Assembly: GCA_026874595.1 (NCBI GenBank)
Contig: CM049313.1
Coordinates: forward strand, 12,027,508-12,091,507
Source of the DNA: Sipunculus nudus
Taxonomy: Eukaryota > Annelida > Sipuncula > Golfingiida > Sipunculidae
DNA: 64,000 nucleotides
Direction: 5' to 3'
Shown here one piece after another: positions 12,122 through 22,173 of this stretch. Every line of letters begins with the position of its first letter. Within the stretch, counting starts at the first letter, position 1. The translations under genes were made by a program, and so were the position numbers. Under the pieces are notes generated by a model that was not told the DNA's origin, did no database searches, and saw only the letters and a program-made list of their open reading frames with translations.

Positions 12122-13924
12122 TATGTAGGTCTACATAAAAGTGGAATGTATGATGTTTTGGACTAGGACATTTTAGACTAGGACATTTCAGACCAGGATG
12201 TTTTGGACCAGCCTTTTTGCAAGGGAGGACATATCTGACAGATGAATATTTAATATTTACCATAAAGTAACCTTTTTGATTATAATTTTAGGCATATAAA
12301 TGTACCCATATGTTTATTGAGATTTTTCAGAGAAGGAGCAAAAATACTTGTGCATCATTATATTTTTTATTCATTGTATTAACATATAATGTTAAGGTGT
12401 GGATAATGGATACTGCCTATGTGATACTGATAAAAAAATCATAAAACACCATCACAGATCTGATTAACATTTTTATGGAGATTTTTAGCTCAGCTGACTT
12501 TCGGTCATGCTGGGCTATAGCGATGGGTCTTTGTCCGTCGTCCTTCTGTCTGGCCGTCCGGCCGTCCGGCCGTTAGCAGGGCTCAAATCGTAACCGTAGG
12601 GGCTAGGGCCATTAACCCTATGCAGTTTTAGAGGTTTTATAAGGATCTCCTTGCAAACATGAAATTAGGTCACTGCGGCCTATATTCTGGAAGTTATGGG
12701 GTGTGTTTGCACCCCCCATAAATAATTCTTTTAGCCAAAATTTTCATTCCAAACCTTCCATCTTTCACATACAGCTCACCTACCAACAGAGGAAGAACCA
12801 TAATTATTTTGAGGTCACAAGGTCAAGGTCACAGAACCAACTTCTTTGAAAAGCCTGTGGAAGCATTTTAAGCCTAACCTTTCATCCCAATTCTTTTATA
12901 TTTCACATATAGCTCACCAACTAAGTGGGAGAAGAATCCTATAGATTTTGAGGTCACAAGGTCAAAGGTCAGGGTCACAGGATCTACTTCTTTGAAAAGG
13001 TTGTGGACACATTTCGCTTCTCTGCCAACAGGGAAAAAGACCTGTTGATTTTGAGGTCAAAGGTCAAGTTCACAGCACCCATCCTCTTGCGTGGAGTCAT
13101 TTTCAGGCAAACTTTCCAATCTATACACTATCCATCTGTTATATATGGCTACCTACCAATAGGGGAAGAGGCCTATTGATGTTGAGTTCAAAAGGTCAAA
13201 GGTCAAGGTCACAATATTGTTCTAACTGCTTGTGAACATATTTCAAGTGAAACTGTTCAACCCAAACCTTCTGTCTTTCACATATGCCACATCAATGCAT
13301 CACTGAATGTGATTCAAAATTCATATTTATGGGTCTTTTTTTTATTAGTTAAGGCATTTTTCTCTGTTTTGAGATATATAGATACAGACACAATCTTGGC
13401 CTGTTGGTTAATCTGTTTGATGCTTCAGGTGAATGGGTATATACTGCCATTCAGATAATTAAATTTCCTTTTACGAATCTCTTCCCAGTCAGCTGAGCGT
13501 CATGACCCATATAATGAGCATTAATATAGGTGCATCATTTCTGTGTTTTTTAATTTTCACAGTTTTATTAAACAAAATATTCTCTTGTCACTGGTTCACC
13601 CTTTTCTCAGTTTTTACAGTTTGCTTTCTTGCAAAAGCTTCCCGGATAAACCTGTATCGTTTTGCTTACAAATACCCCAAAATGAATCCCCAATTAATCC
13701 CCATTTTTGGAGCCAAATAAATATTATACCAGTAATCATATGGATACACTGATACACTAAAAATAATAATTAAAAAGGTTACTTCATGGTAATAATTTTC
13801 ATCTGTCAAAAAGTCCTCCCTTGCTAAAAGGCCTGTCCTAAATGTCCTAGTCCCAAACATCCTAGTCCAAAATGTCCTAGTCCAAAACATATGTGTCCAA
13901 AACATCCGTCTACCGGCCTACATT
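12122..13924. mobile_element. 1.8-kb foldback element with TTTTGGACTAGGACA subrepeats
   Basis: The outer ~180 bp on each side are inverted copies. The left has several GATGTTTTGGACTAGGACA-type units followed by CTTTTTGCAAGGGAGGAC and a CCATAAAGTAACC block. The right side shows all of these inversely (13744-13924). This arrangement fits a non-autonomous foldback DNA element nested in the CACTA transposon. No transposase frame was seen. Confidence 0.55.
12485..13508. repeat. repeat with GGTCAAAGGTCAAGGTCAC units
   Basis: About four degenerate ~120-bp units (12770-13260). Each runs from TTTCACATATAGCTCACC through GATTTTGAGGTCACAAGGTC to ACTTCTTTGAAAAG. The set is bounded by TTAGCTCAGCTGA on the left and the inverse TCAGCTGAGC on the right, and contains a (TCCGGCCG)n stretch near 12550. 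It forms the core of the foldback element. Unclassified. Confidence 0.5.
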
Positions 13925-15760
13925 CAGGCTAATAATGTCATAATTCTATAGCCTACATGTCTATATATTAACTTAACTATTAAGTTTTTTTGGTAAACGC
14001 AGACTTTTCTCTAGTTCAGGTTGCAAAAAAATTGCAATGGATTATGGCACTACTAGATCAATCATTTGATCGTTTGCATCAACCTTACAGATAATTGATT
14101 CTAACTAATAATCAGCCAATCACTATACACACTATGTCATGGAATGAAATGACTGTTAAAAAATTGTAGAATTCCCTTAATTGTGGAATAAATAGTGTGA
14201 CAGACTGTTTCCATTAAACTCTTCATGAATATTTATCTGAAAGACAGACAGACAGACGAGAAAATGTTGCTCTCAAGTCTGAAACAAGCCAGAAAATATC
14301 CTGCCCCAGTCCAAACACAAGATGTGTATGTCTATAAGGGCTGGATACTGGCCAAGCTGTACATGCAGAGGAAATCAGGCCGACTAGGCCCAGAGTCCAG
14401 GCCTGCCAGCACTGGACACCAGTGATACTGCAGTCCTGGTCAACTGATTAGATATAAATGAGGTGTGACTGAAAGTGGAATTTTGCATCACATCTCCTTG
14501 GCAGAGAATCTGAAACATTTAATGATGATTAGCTTGGTATCCATTAAACACCCATTGGAACCTTCCGAGTCATATTAAAGCCAAAAAATTATATTTTTTC
14601 AGATTTCAAATTTTTTTTATTTGTAAAAAATTTCTCCATTTTGTCAAAACAGCACTCTTGTTGAACTTTAAATGAAAAGTTTTGTGAGGAAGAGGGAACA
14701 TTATAAACTCTCTTTAACAGATTACCTGCCTGATAGTGTGTTCTGGCAATTTAAATCAAGGGGGTCTTGATAAACACAAGTCAGTGTCTCATAAACTAAA
14801 CTTAAAACAGTTATGTACTTTGCTCAGTAAAGCTTAAAAAATGGAGTTATGAATATATTGTCAAACAGGATTTAATAATGATGTCGCCAGAATTCTGAAA
14901 TATCAGTAATGTAAATGACACACAACATTAAATCATATGAGTGTGCATGTGTAATTAGACAATACAAGTGCTTCCATTACCAGAAAGTTACAGTATGTAA
15001 TAATTACCATTTCCATAGCTGAAAAGGATTTTCAAATTTTCTTGAATAACAAAGATATCAAACTTTCTTTACTTATTGAATTTATCCCAGTAATTCCTAT
15101 GATGTGATAAAATTTCTTTAGTTATTGAATGTATCCCAGTTATTCCTATGATGTGTTATAGGTAACATGTAACATTTCATAACCTTCAAAATACTAAAAT
15201 AAGGATGAGAGAATTACAAGTTCAGTTTATCTCTCTGAATAAAATGTCTTCACATTTGTATCAATTGGTCACCTGATTTTCGTAAAAGCCATAGTGACTG
15301 GAATTTTTTTTGTAAATGTTTAGGAATTGTTGTAATTAACAAGAAAATAGGCTAACCATGCTTCCTGAATACAGTGATCACGTTATATGCTAATACCATT
15401 AATTTTGAGTTGAAGAGAATAAAATTCTACAAAATGCCTTATATTAATGTATATAAATTTCTGAATGTAATTACTGAGGAGAGTTTTTTTCAATAAAATG
15501 CTTACTGTTTTTTTTTTTCATTTGACAATTGGCCCATTTATGCTAGAAAAACATTACATAGATACATATCCTTAGTTGGATCAATTGGTCATTAAAAAAT
15601 ACTGAAAACAGCCCTATGAACAAAGGTGTGCATTAAGGATATGTCAATTATAATTGTTGTACATGTATTAAGCTGACATTTGCCAAAATTCACAGTTTTA
15701 TTAGGTTAATTTATGTATCCATAAGCAGTGAGTGCAAAGGTGTACTTGGTAGAGAGCCAC

Positions 15761-16115
15761 ATCACCCAGAGTCACTCCTGGTCACTCTTGGTCACTACCT
15801 GTCAATCACCCACCAACAAGGATCACTGGTGTTCACAGTCATTATCACGTCTCATCAAGCTGGTGTCTGGTGGAGTAACAGTGTTCACTCAGCATCACTG
15901 CCAGTCACTCCTTGTCACTCAGCAAATTATGAATTAGTCACGTCTCATCAACTGATCCCCAGGGCTGCTCAACTATCACTGCTGGTCACACAGTGATAGT
16001 CTGTGAACAGTTTAGTCACTCCCCATCACTGCTAATTACCTGTTGCGTAGCAGTGACCTGGAGTGATGAAAACGGTCACAGACCTTCCCTTTGTGATAGC
16101 CAAGTTCTCATAGTG
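15761..16115. repeat. right terminal inverted repeat of the CACTA element
   Basis: Inverted copy of 6005-6326. It is about 30 bp longer because of a small indel around 15920-15955. It carries the same GTCACT/ATCACT clusters. The outermost bases read CACTATGAGAACT on the minus strand. Confidence 0.88.
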
Positions 16116-16118
16116 TAA

Positions 16119-16474
16119 GTTTTATTTATACCTAAATGGCCAGACAAAGGAGCCTCATGTGCCATGCTTAGAACTTCAATGCGAAAGCTTTTGGGCATTA
16201 CTATTTGATATTTGATGGCCCACTCATCATCAGCGCATACATCAGGTGGTCGCCATTTACGCATAAGCACTCTATTTTTAACATAGAAACAAACTGGGTT
16301 CTGTGATAGTTCATCTTTAGAAACTGCTTTGGGGAAACAAACATGAAATATCAGGGTCCTTATGCTGTTCCGCGATAAGTTCTGACCTTGAGAATGCTGC
16401 ATCCTGTACAGACGAGTCATTAGACGAGTCACTAGTGACCCCCAGAGTGTTATTATCTGGACCATTATCCTCAT
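16119..16474 (-). pseudogene. integrase N-terminal part (5' piece of split integrase)
   Basis: This minus-strand frame includes VLSMAHEAPLSGHLGIN. It supplies the two histidines of the HHCC zinc-binding domain of gypsy-type integrases. The coding sequence stops matching at 16118, the border of the CACTA element. The Cys pair and the catalytic core continue on the other side of the insertion, at 6004 and below, in the same frame once the 3-bp duplication is counted once. Confidence 0.85.
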
Positions 16475-16589
16475 GTGTGTTTTTCTTGGCCATAGATCTA
16501 GTTACAGCTCATGAAGGATACAAACCAGGAATTTCCTGACTTTCTGGATCAGTGTCCTGATAAAGTGACGGCTTTTCTGTCACTATTGG

Positions 16590-17125
16590 TACAAGCTGTA
16601 CTTTGTCACCTGCAACATCATTGACTAGTAGCAACTGAATTCCCTTAAAGGGTAAAGAAGTTCTTATGCCCATAGTTATATTCCAAGAAATCTAATCTGA
16701 CTTTAAATGGATTCTGTGAAGCGGAACTGAAGTGTGCCTGTCTAAAAACACCCCATTAACAAGTGCATGTGCACCAGTAAAGGACCTATTAGAAAATGGC
16801 AAAGTGTTTGCTAACATGAGAGTCTTGCCTGAGCCAGTGTCCCTCAAAATTCTAATAGGGGTAGAATACGAAAAATCACCTGAAAGTGATACAAACCATC
16901 ATGTATGAATGGCTCAAATAACTCCATTTCAGAGTCAGGAGAGGAATCTACTACCTCAGCTTCATCAAACAAAGAACTGACATTGACAGTGTCAGTCATA
17001 AACTCTGTTTCAGAGTAATTTAAGGAATCTAAATCCTTTTTATCATCAAACTCCTCATGGGAGTCAACAGAGGAATTTTCCTCAGCAGAAGGAAACTTAT
17101 GTTCGTCATAAGAGGACCTAGCCAT
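16590..17125 (-). pseudogene. acidic linker and aspartyl protease remnant
   Basis: A minus-strand Glu/Asp/Ser-rich stretch (16844-17125) is followed by a frame containing ILRDTGSGKTLML, with DTG at 16833-16841. RDTG is the catalytic motif of retroviral-type aspartyl proteases, and the position between gag and integrase fits. The linker and the DTG segment are in different frames, so this part is broken too. Confidence 0.6.
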
Positions 17126-17377
17126 ATTTGAAATACTCTCGCAAGAGTCATAAAAGGACTTAGCCTTATTTAAAGGATACTCCTCGCAGGAGTCTTGAAA
17201 AGACCTAGCCTTACTTAATTACTCGCAGGAATCAACTGAGGTTTTTACCCCGCAAGCTACGGGTTCTTCTTTGGATTTAGAAGGCACGTGGGCCTCCGTA
17301 GCATCAAACTCTTTATGGAGTCAATAAAGGAGTTGTACCACTTATTTACAGGAAAAGAGCCTGGCTCTTGTACTAAG

Positions 17378-18553
17378 CTATGCATAGATTTTGAAACAAA
17401 CCAGAAGGTTTGCTATTTGTTTATTCGCAAGTTTCCAGCAGTCAGATATTAGATGACCTACCTTCTTGCAGTAATTACAGATTTTCTTTGAAAATAACTG
17501 GTCTTTGTTGGATTTAGACACAGTGGACGTGGACTGAGGTGTAGCTATGGGCTTTGCTGAACTATAAGGACTACTATTACTGGGTGACTGCGCTTTAAAC
17601 TTCTTTTGGCCATACTGATTTACATTCTTGTTTGTGAATGCCTGGTTTGATTTGCTAGTAAAGGACATTTTGTGTGTTAATGAATAATCATCAGCTAATT
17701 GAGCAGCAATGTCAAGTGTTTCAGGACTTTTCTCATCGAGAAAAGTTTTAACATCTGCGTTTATGTAGCGCTTTAATTTCTCAAGCAAAATCAACTGGCG
17801 CAAATTGTCATAATCTTTCATGACATTTTTAGAACTAAACCAGCGATCAAACAAATGCTATTTTGTCCTAGCAAATTCGACGTAGGTCTGTTCTTTGCAT
17901 TTTTCCCAATTCATTAATTTCAGGCGGCAAGCCTCTGGAATTAACTCGTAACCTTTCTGGATTAACCGTTTTACCAGGCCATAGTCAGCAGCACTTCGAC
18001 TGAAAGCTCTGTATAAATTTCTCTGGCCTTGCCAGTCAATACACTTTGTAACAACATAGTCCAATTTTCCTTAGGCCATTTTTCAGCTACCTTCTCAAAG
18101 TGTAAGAAATATTTATCAACCTCTTTTTTTTAAAAGGTGGGACAAGTCTAATGTGTTTAGTAACATCAAAACTGTGAGTTGGGGCAGCACGTAGACTATG
18201 TTCTAGTTTAAGTCTTTCTAACTCCAGTCGTTTTAACTCAATTTTTCTAGCCTTTCTCTTTCTAACCTTTTTTCCCTCTTTTTTAATGCTAGCTCATGTT
18301 GCATTTCCAACTTTTTAAATTCTAATCGCATAGCAAGGCTGTATTTTTATGTTTAAACGTCAGTCTCCTCAGTTAAATCTTTGCTAACTAGATCTTGCAT
18401 AATTTTAGCAATGATATCAGGCTTTCTCAAAAGCTTTTTTCACACTTAGCCCTATAAGCGTTGTCCTAAAGGCAACAACTGTTCTTTTGGCAACTGTTCA
18501 AGTTGATCAGGGTCGGGATCGTCAACAAATGTCTCAGGTTTGAAATCTGCCAT
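17378..18553 (-). pseudogene. gag (capsid/nucleocapsid), frame-broken
   Basis: The gag region starts at the ATG at 18553 (minus strand), just inside the primer site. The first frame ends after about 35 codons. A Lys/Glu/Leu-rich stretch follows, then a capsid-like part (17858-18064) and a continuation in another frame (17378-17854). The continuation ends with the zinc knuckle CNYCKKVGHLISDC near 17430-17480. The knuckle binds genomic RNA in related elements. At least two frame changes separate the parts, so no intact Gag can be made. Confidence 0.75.
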
Positions 18554-18706
18554 GTTAAGATGTTAAAAAAATAACAAAAAAAAAAACAAACTTAGATTAA
18601 TCTTGTAAACAATTTACTGTAAACAATATGTAATCTTGTAAACAATGTATGATAAAACAACGTCCAGGTCAGGTCAAGGCCTAATAAATTGACAAAACTA
18701 TTAAGC

Positions 18707-18724
18707 ATCCCGGACGAGCCACCA
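18707..18724 (-). other. primer-binding site, tRNA-Pro-like
   Basis: On the minus strand, six bases inside the 5' LTR, the sequence starts TGGTGGCTCGTCCGGGAT. Its complement ends in CGGACGAGCC-A-CCA. This matches the 3' end of eukaryotic tRNA-Pro except at the discriminator base. Assignment of the tRNA is from memory of the tRNA-Pro acceptor stem. Confidence 0.6.
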
Positions 18725-18730
18725 ATTTTA

Positions 18731-19517
18731 TGTTACGGAACCTAATATTAACAGATCACGTATGCGTGATAACACAAATTCTGTAACGGAGATAAAAAAA
18801 ATCAGATTCTGTAACACTAGGCAGCGAGAAATGTCTAGGGGAATGAATAAAGAAGTCAGTGTTTTTTTGTTAGCAAATAACCATAATTTATTCTTAAAAC
18901 AACCATAACATTACAATACACTAAACAAATACAATTATTCAGTAAAACAGCGGTATAACAACAAATCAATACAATCACACAAAAATATAAACAATGTGCA
19001 CAGTACCTGGATACCAACACCGTCACAACGATAAGTCCTTTAAATGTATACTCTCGGGGAATGACAGTCCAGTGTAAAGCTCTTGTAACAATCAAGAAAG
19101 TAAATTGAAGTCCCAATGCACAAAACCAGGAGAAACTCTGAAGAAAATCTATAATTGCCGGCTTCGTCGGATAAGGTCCTAGAAAGTGACACACGCTTCT
19201 GCGTCCGCTGGAATCTTCTCTGCTGCTCCCGGCTCTAAAACACAGCCGTTTTGTATACTCTTCACCCCAAGCCGAGAATTTTCCACTCCTCGAACAGTCT
19301 AAGAATAATACATTCTACACGGTAAGCACGCGCTACAGGAATCATCTAGAAGAACACCGCTACGCGTCTTCACACACCAGGGTCCACGTGACTTAGCCAG
19401 GCGAGAAAGCCCTTAGCTCGCATGACAACGAGAGTTCAACCAGTACGGATTAAACATAGAGTGCAATAACAACACGAGTTACGCGCGTGTTACACCATAA
19501 AAAGAGCACCTGTAACA
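18731..19517 (-). repeat. 5' LTR of the gypsy-like element
   Basis: A 787-bp copy of the LTR at 2571-3354. Because the element reads on the minus strand, this right-hand copy is the 5' LTR and would hold the promoter. It ends at 19517, directly before the GTAT target duplication. Confidence 0.92.
19248..19257 (-). promoter_or_regulatory. TATA-like box in the 5' LTR
   Basis: The minus strand reads TATACAAAAC here, at the place where the other LTR has TATATAAAGG. It is probably the RNA polymerase II core promoter of the element, slightly degraded in this copy. Confidence 0.4.
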
Positions 19518-19521
19518 GTAT

Positions 19522-21220
19522 GTTTCGATAAGAATGTCATATGACCAGGGAAAAACATGTTCATTACAGATTTGTTTTGCTAAACAGGTAAATGCACTGC
19601 ATAATAAGGAAAATCTTATAAAAAATGTTTGATGCGAGGGGTTACATTGACAAGAGTGGTGCCTGAAAACCATTACCGGTGGCCTTTGATGTTGCCCAGA
19701 GCGAGTGATCAGTGTCCGCCGGATATTGCGTATCGTGTCCGTATTTGTCAGGTTCATTTTCTCTTAGAATGTTGGTTTTGGTTGAAATCAGCTGTCCGTT
19801 GTCCGCAGTACTGAGGTCTCCGCCTTATGGAGGTTCCGCTTATACATAAAATATAGGGAATTTTGAAGGGACTTAACTTTCTTGTCCGTTATAGCCAGTT
19901 GTCCGCCTAAGTGAGGTGTCCGTTAGACAAGTTTTCACTGTATATAATGAAACCTTGTTTTTGTAAGCTTGTCAAAAACTTTTCCTCTATCGAAGATATT
20001 TTTCTTCGGAATGTGGTATGGCAATTGCTTGACTAAAAAAATAAAACAAACAATAATTTACTATCAGAACCTGAAATAACTTATCATAGTTACTTTAAAC
20101 ATAATAATAATTTAAGATTTATTTGTCAGTTTTTCAAATAGTTTACATGAAGTTACTTATTAATGAAAATTTCTTTTACTATATGTGAATGTAAAAACTT
20201 CATGTAGACCAAGCAGTGCAATTAGGATTCTTCATAGCATTACTAGCTTACTTATGAACAAAATGGCTACTTCTTTCTTTAACAAAACAGTGTTTGCCTG
20301 TCGATATAGTATGAGTGTGGGTGATACTGGTCAAAGTTACTTGTTTAAACTACAATCAATAAGCACTTTGATACGTATATATGTCACATCGTATAAACAG
20401 TTGTGCAAACCAATATATGCATGGTTCATCATACATTCAATGCCTTCACGTGTCATGAATACTGGGCAACACTGTGTCTCATGACTACAGTCAATAAGCA
20501 CTTTAATCAATATAGGGTAAAGGAGAAAAGCAGTTGTACAAATCAATATATGCGTTGTGTGTCTTCTACGTATCACCGTTGCTACACAAGTATATTGACG
20601 GGTGAAACAGAAGTTATGATATTAAGGTCATTTGTTATCGGCCATGTAAGTGCAAGGTGTCTGTTTTGATATATGTATAAGTTCAAAGTATAAGTCTAAG
20701 TAGATAGAAGGTAATTTATTACATGGAATAAATTAAGATTTTCCTCCTGTAAAAACTGATTGCTTCTTGATTTTTTTAATGAAGATATCTATAAGATAGC
20801 CGAGTGTTCAGTTTATACTGAAATGTAAAATGTTTTTATCCCATTTTACTAGTTTTTTTTTGGATTTTACAAGCAAAGATTTACCGCAGATTTCTCACAC
20901 TATCAAGAAATATAACATGAGCTTAAGTAAAACAAAACAAAAATAAAAGTGTATCCTTAATTCTTGTATACCATGTAAAATTTCTTGGGTTAGGAACTTG
21001 CCGATTGGTCATATTTGTCGGGGATGTGGTAAAAGATCCAGTGTAAGACAAATGACAGCCGTGTTACCCATACAGTAAGACTAGTATTTCCCATATGAAA
21101 ACTCATTCCTCGACATTTACTAATAGTTTAAAAGCGATAAAGGATAATAAAAATACAGTTATATTAACATAACTTTTTTTTGGATGCATGCGTGTATAAT
21201 GCGTAACTAGCAATTTTAAT
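19522..21220. other. intergenic region between LTR element and chitin synthase A
   Basis: No coding exon was recognised. It contains a Tigger-like fragment (19680-19941) and a pair of direct repeats (about 20343-20430 and 20478-20558, sharing CAATCAATAAGCACTTT and CCAATATATGC). Confidence 0.5.
19680..19941. mobile_element. Tigger/pogo-like element fragment
   Basis: The right edge, read on the minus strand, begins CAGTGAAAACTTGTCTAACG and continues with GGACACCTC and GGCGGACAACTGG. This is a familiar Tigger-type terminus. The body repeats TGTCCGYY motifs. The left terminus is not clear, so this may be a truncated copy. Confidence 0.45.
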
Positions 21221-21325
21221 GGGAGATCTCAGTATATCATCATCACTGTGTTTATGACATGCAAGTATATGCCTAACCGGATGATAGGCGATCTCAATAT
21301 GATGTCATCACCGTATTTAAGACAC

Positions 21326-21379
<54 letters not shown>

Positions 21380-21495
21380 GTAAGCGAATGATAGGCGATC
21401 TCTGTATGACGTCATCACAGCGTTTTTGACACATGCAAGTATCTGCGTAGTCAGCAAGCATAATAGGCGATTTCAGTATGACGGCTTCAACGTGT
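21221..21495. promoter_or_regulatory. four-copy tandem repeat with a CRE-like site upstream of gene A
   Basis: Units start near 21221, 21281, 21387 and 21461. Each contains GATAGGCGATCTCAGTATGA or a close variant, then TCATCAC and GACA(CAT)GCAAGTAT. The third unit holds the palindrome TGACGTCA (21408-21415), the consensus CREB/ATF site. The others have one or two changes. The array ends 500 bp before the first coding exon of gene A, so a regulatory role is possible but only inferred. Confidence 0.45.
21329..21378. repeat. (TA)n microsatellite
   Basis: Pure TA dinucleotides, inserted between the second and third units of the tandem repeat upstream of gene A. Confidence 0.9.
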
Positions 21496-21995
21496 ACCGC
21501 TATGTTCTTTCAGACTGATTGATGTGGAACGTTTAATAAAATTGTTTGCCGTGAACTTCGCTTTCCCACCTCTCACTCCAAAATTAATTAATCTGCATTT
21601 TACCTTGATCGCACAAATGTTATATTTATTAATACGAGATACTTTCCATGACTCAGAGAGGGGCTTTTGGTAGTCTTTAAAGGTGGAAGGAACTGGAGAA
21701 AACTACATCTGACGGACCCTACCGCCCACACTCACTTCCACCAGCAAAGAGATAACCTTAAACGTATAATCTTCGACTGATCTATCATCACAAACCAGAT
21801 TAAATGCCACCAGAGAGCATTTACTTCAAGGATGTATATTATATATTGCTAGTAATTGTTCCTCGGTATATAATTTTAATTTACTTAAATCTGTGTATGT
21901 TACAATCGTTGCTTCAATCATATCTTTTAACAGTCTGGAAGGTTATTGAAGGGGAAGTAACATTTCTCGTATTCTTCATACCTGTTTTCGGACAG

Positions 21996-22173
21996 ATGGA
22001 GGGTGTGCATAACCCTGGGTTCAATAAAGATGAGAAGGAAGAGCGGATATACGTCAATGTAGAAGATCTTAAAAACCAACCAGAAGAAGATGAACTGACA
22101 AAGCCAAAGGTACTGCCAAGAATGGGTCGTGTGAAAAACACTGAAGAACCTGGAATTTCAGATAAAACAAAAG
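21996..22173 (+). CDS. CHS: CHS A exon 1 (N-terminus, start)
   Basis: Reads [16 protein letters not shown] and on through an acidic, Lys/Pro-rich segment. The ATG directly follows an acceptor-like CTGTTTTCGGACAG, so a 5' non-coding exon is likely upstream. The donor is AAAAG|GTAAAC, phase 1. The frame is open further upstream to an ATG at 21804, but that part is hydrophobic and looks like intron. The first exon is the least certain part of the gene. Confidence 0.5.

Larger units (their letters stand above)
6005..16115. mobile_element. 10.1-kb CACTA (EnSpm/CMC)-type transposon inserted in integrase
   Basis: Both ends begin CACTATGAGAACT in inverted orientation and are flanked by the 3-bp repeat TAA (6002-6004 and 16116-16118). 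CACTA termini with a 3-bp duplication and repeats packed near the ends are the hallmarks of the EnSpm/CMC superfamily. Taking out the element and one TAA leaves an uninterrupted integrase reading frame across the junction, so the borders are exact. I found no transposase frame inside. The interior is AT-rich and holds other repeats, so it is a non-autonomous or decayed copy. Confidence 0.88.
2571..19517 (-). mobile_element. Ty3/gypsy-like LTR retrotransposon, Gmr1-like domain order, interrupted
   Basis: A full-length but decayed LTR retrotransposon read on the minus strand. Its LTRs (2571-3354 and 18731-19517) begin TG and end CA. They are flanked by the 4-bp direct repeat GTAT (2567-2570 and 19518-19521). 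From 5' to 3' on the minus strand come the primer site, gag with a CCHC knuckle, a protease DTG, integrase, reverse transcriptase, RNase H and a polypurine tract. Integrase before RT is unusual for Ty3/gypsy and is known from Gmr1-like elements. Without the 10.1-kb CACTA insertion at 6005-16115 the element is about 6.8 kb. Frame breaks and stops in gag and pol make this copy non-functional. Confidence 0.9.

Noticed and set aside
6327-15760. Protein-coding genes carried by the CACTA element
   Set aside because: No frame exceeds about 95 codons and none shows domain features or plausible exon chains.
2571-19517. Integrase-before-RT order explained by an inversion or by the CACTA insertion
   Set aside because: All domains are on the minus strand. 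The CACTA insertion splits the integrase itself and leaves both pieces colinear, and the integrase C-terminus runs directly into RT. A shuffled order is therefore not needed to explain the layout.
21804-21995. Upstream extension of gene A to the ATG at 21804
   Set aside because: The extension is strongly hydrophobic and AT-rich and ends in a good acceptor (CTGTTTTCGGACAG). It looks like intron or UTR, and gene B has a charged cytosolic start.
1-21995. A myosin-head domain upstream of gene A, as in some molluscan chitin synthases
   Set aside because: No P-loop or other myosin motif was found in any plus-strand segment before 21996. The space is mostly transposon.
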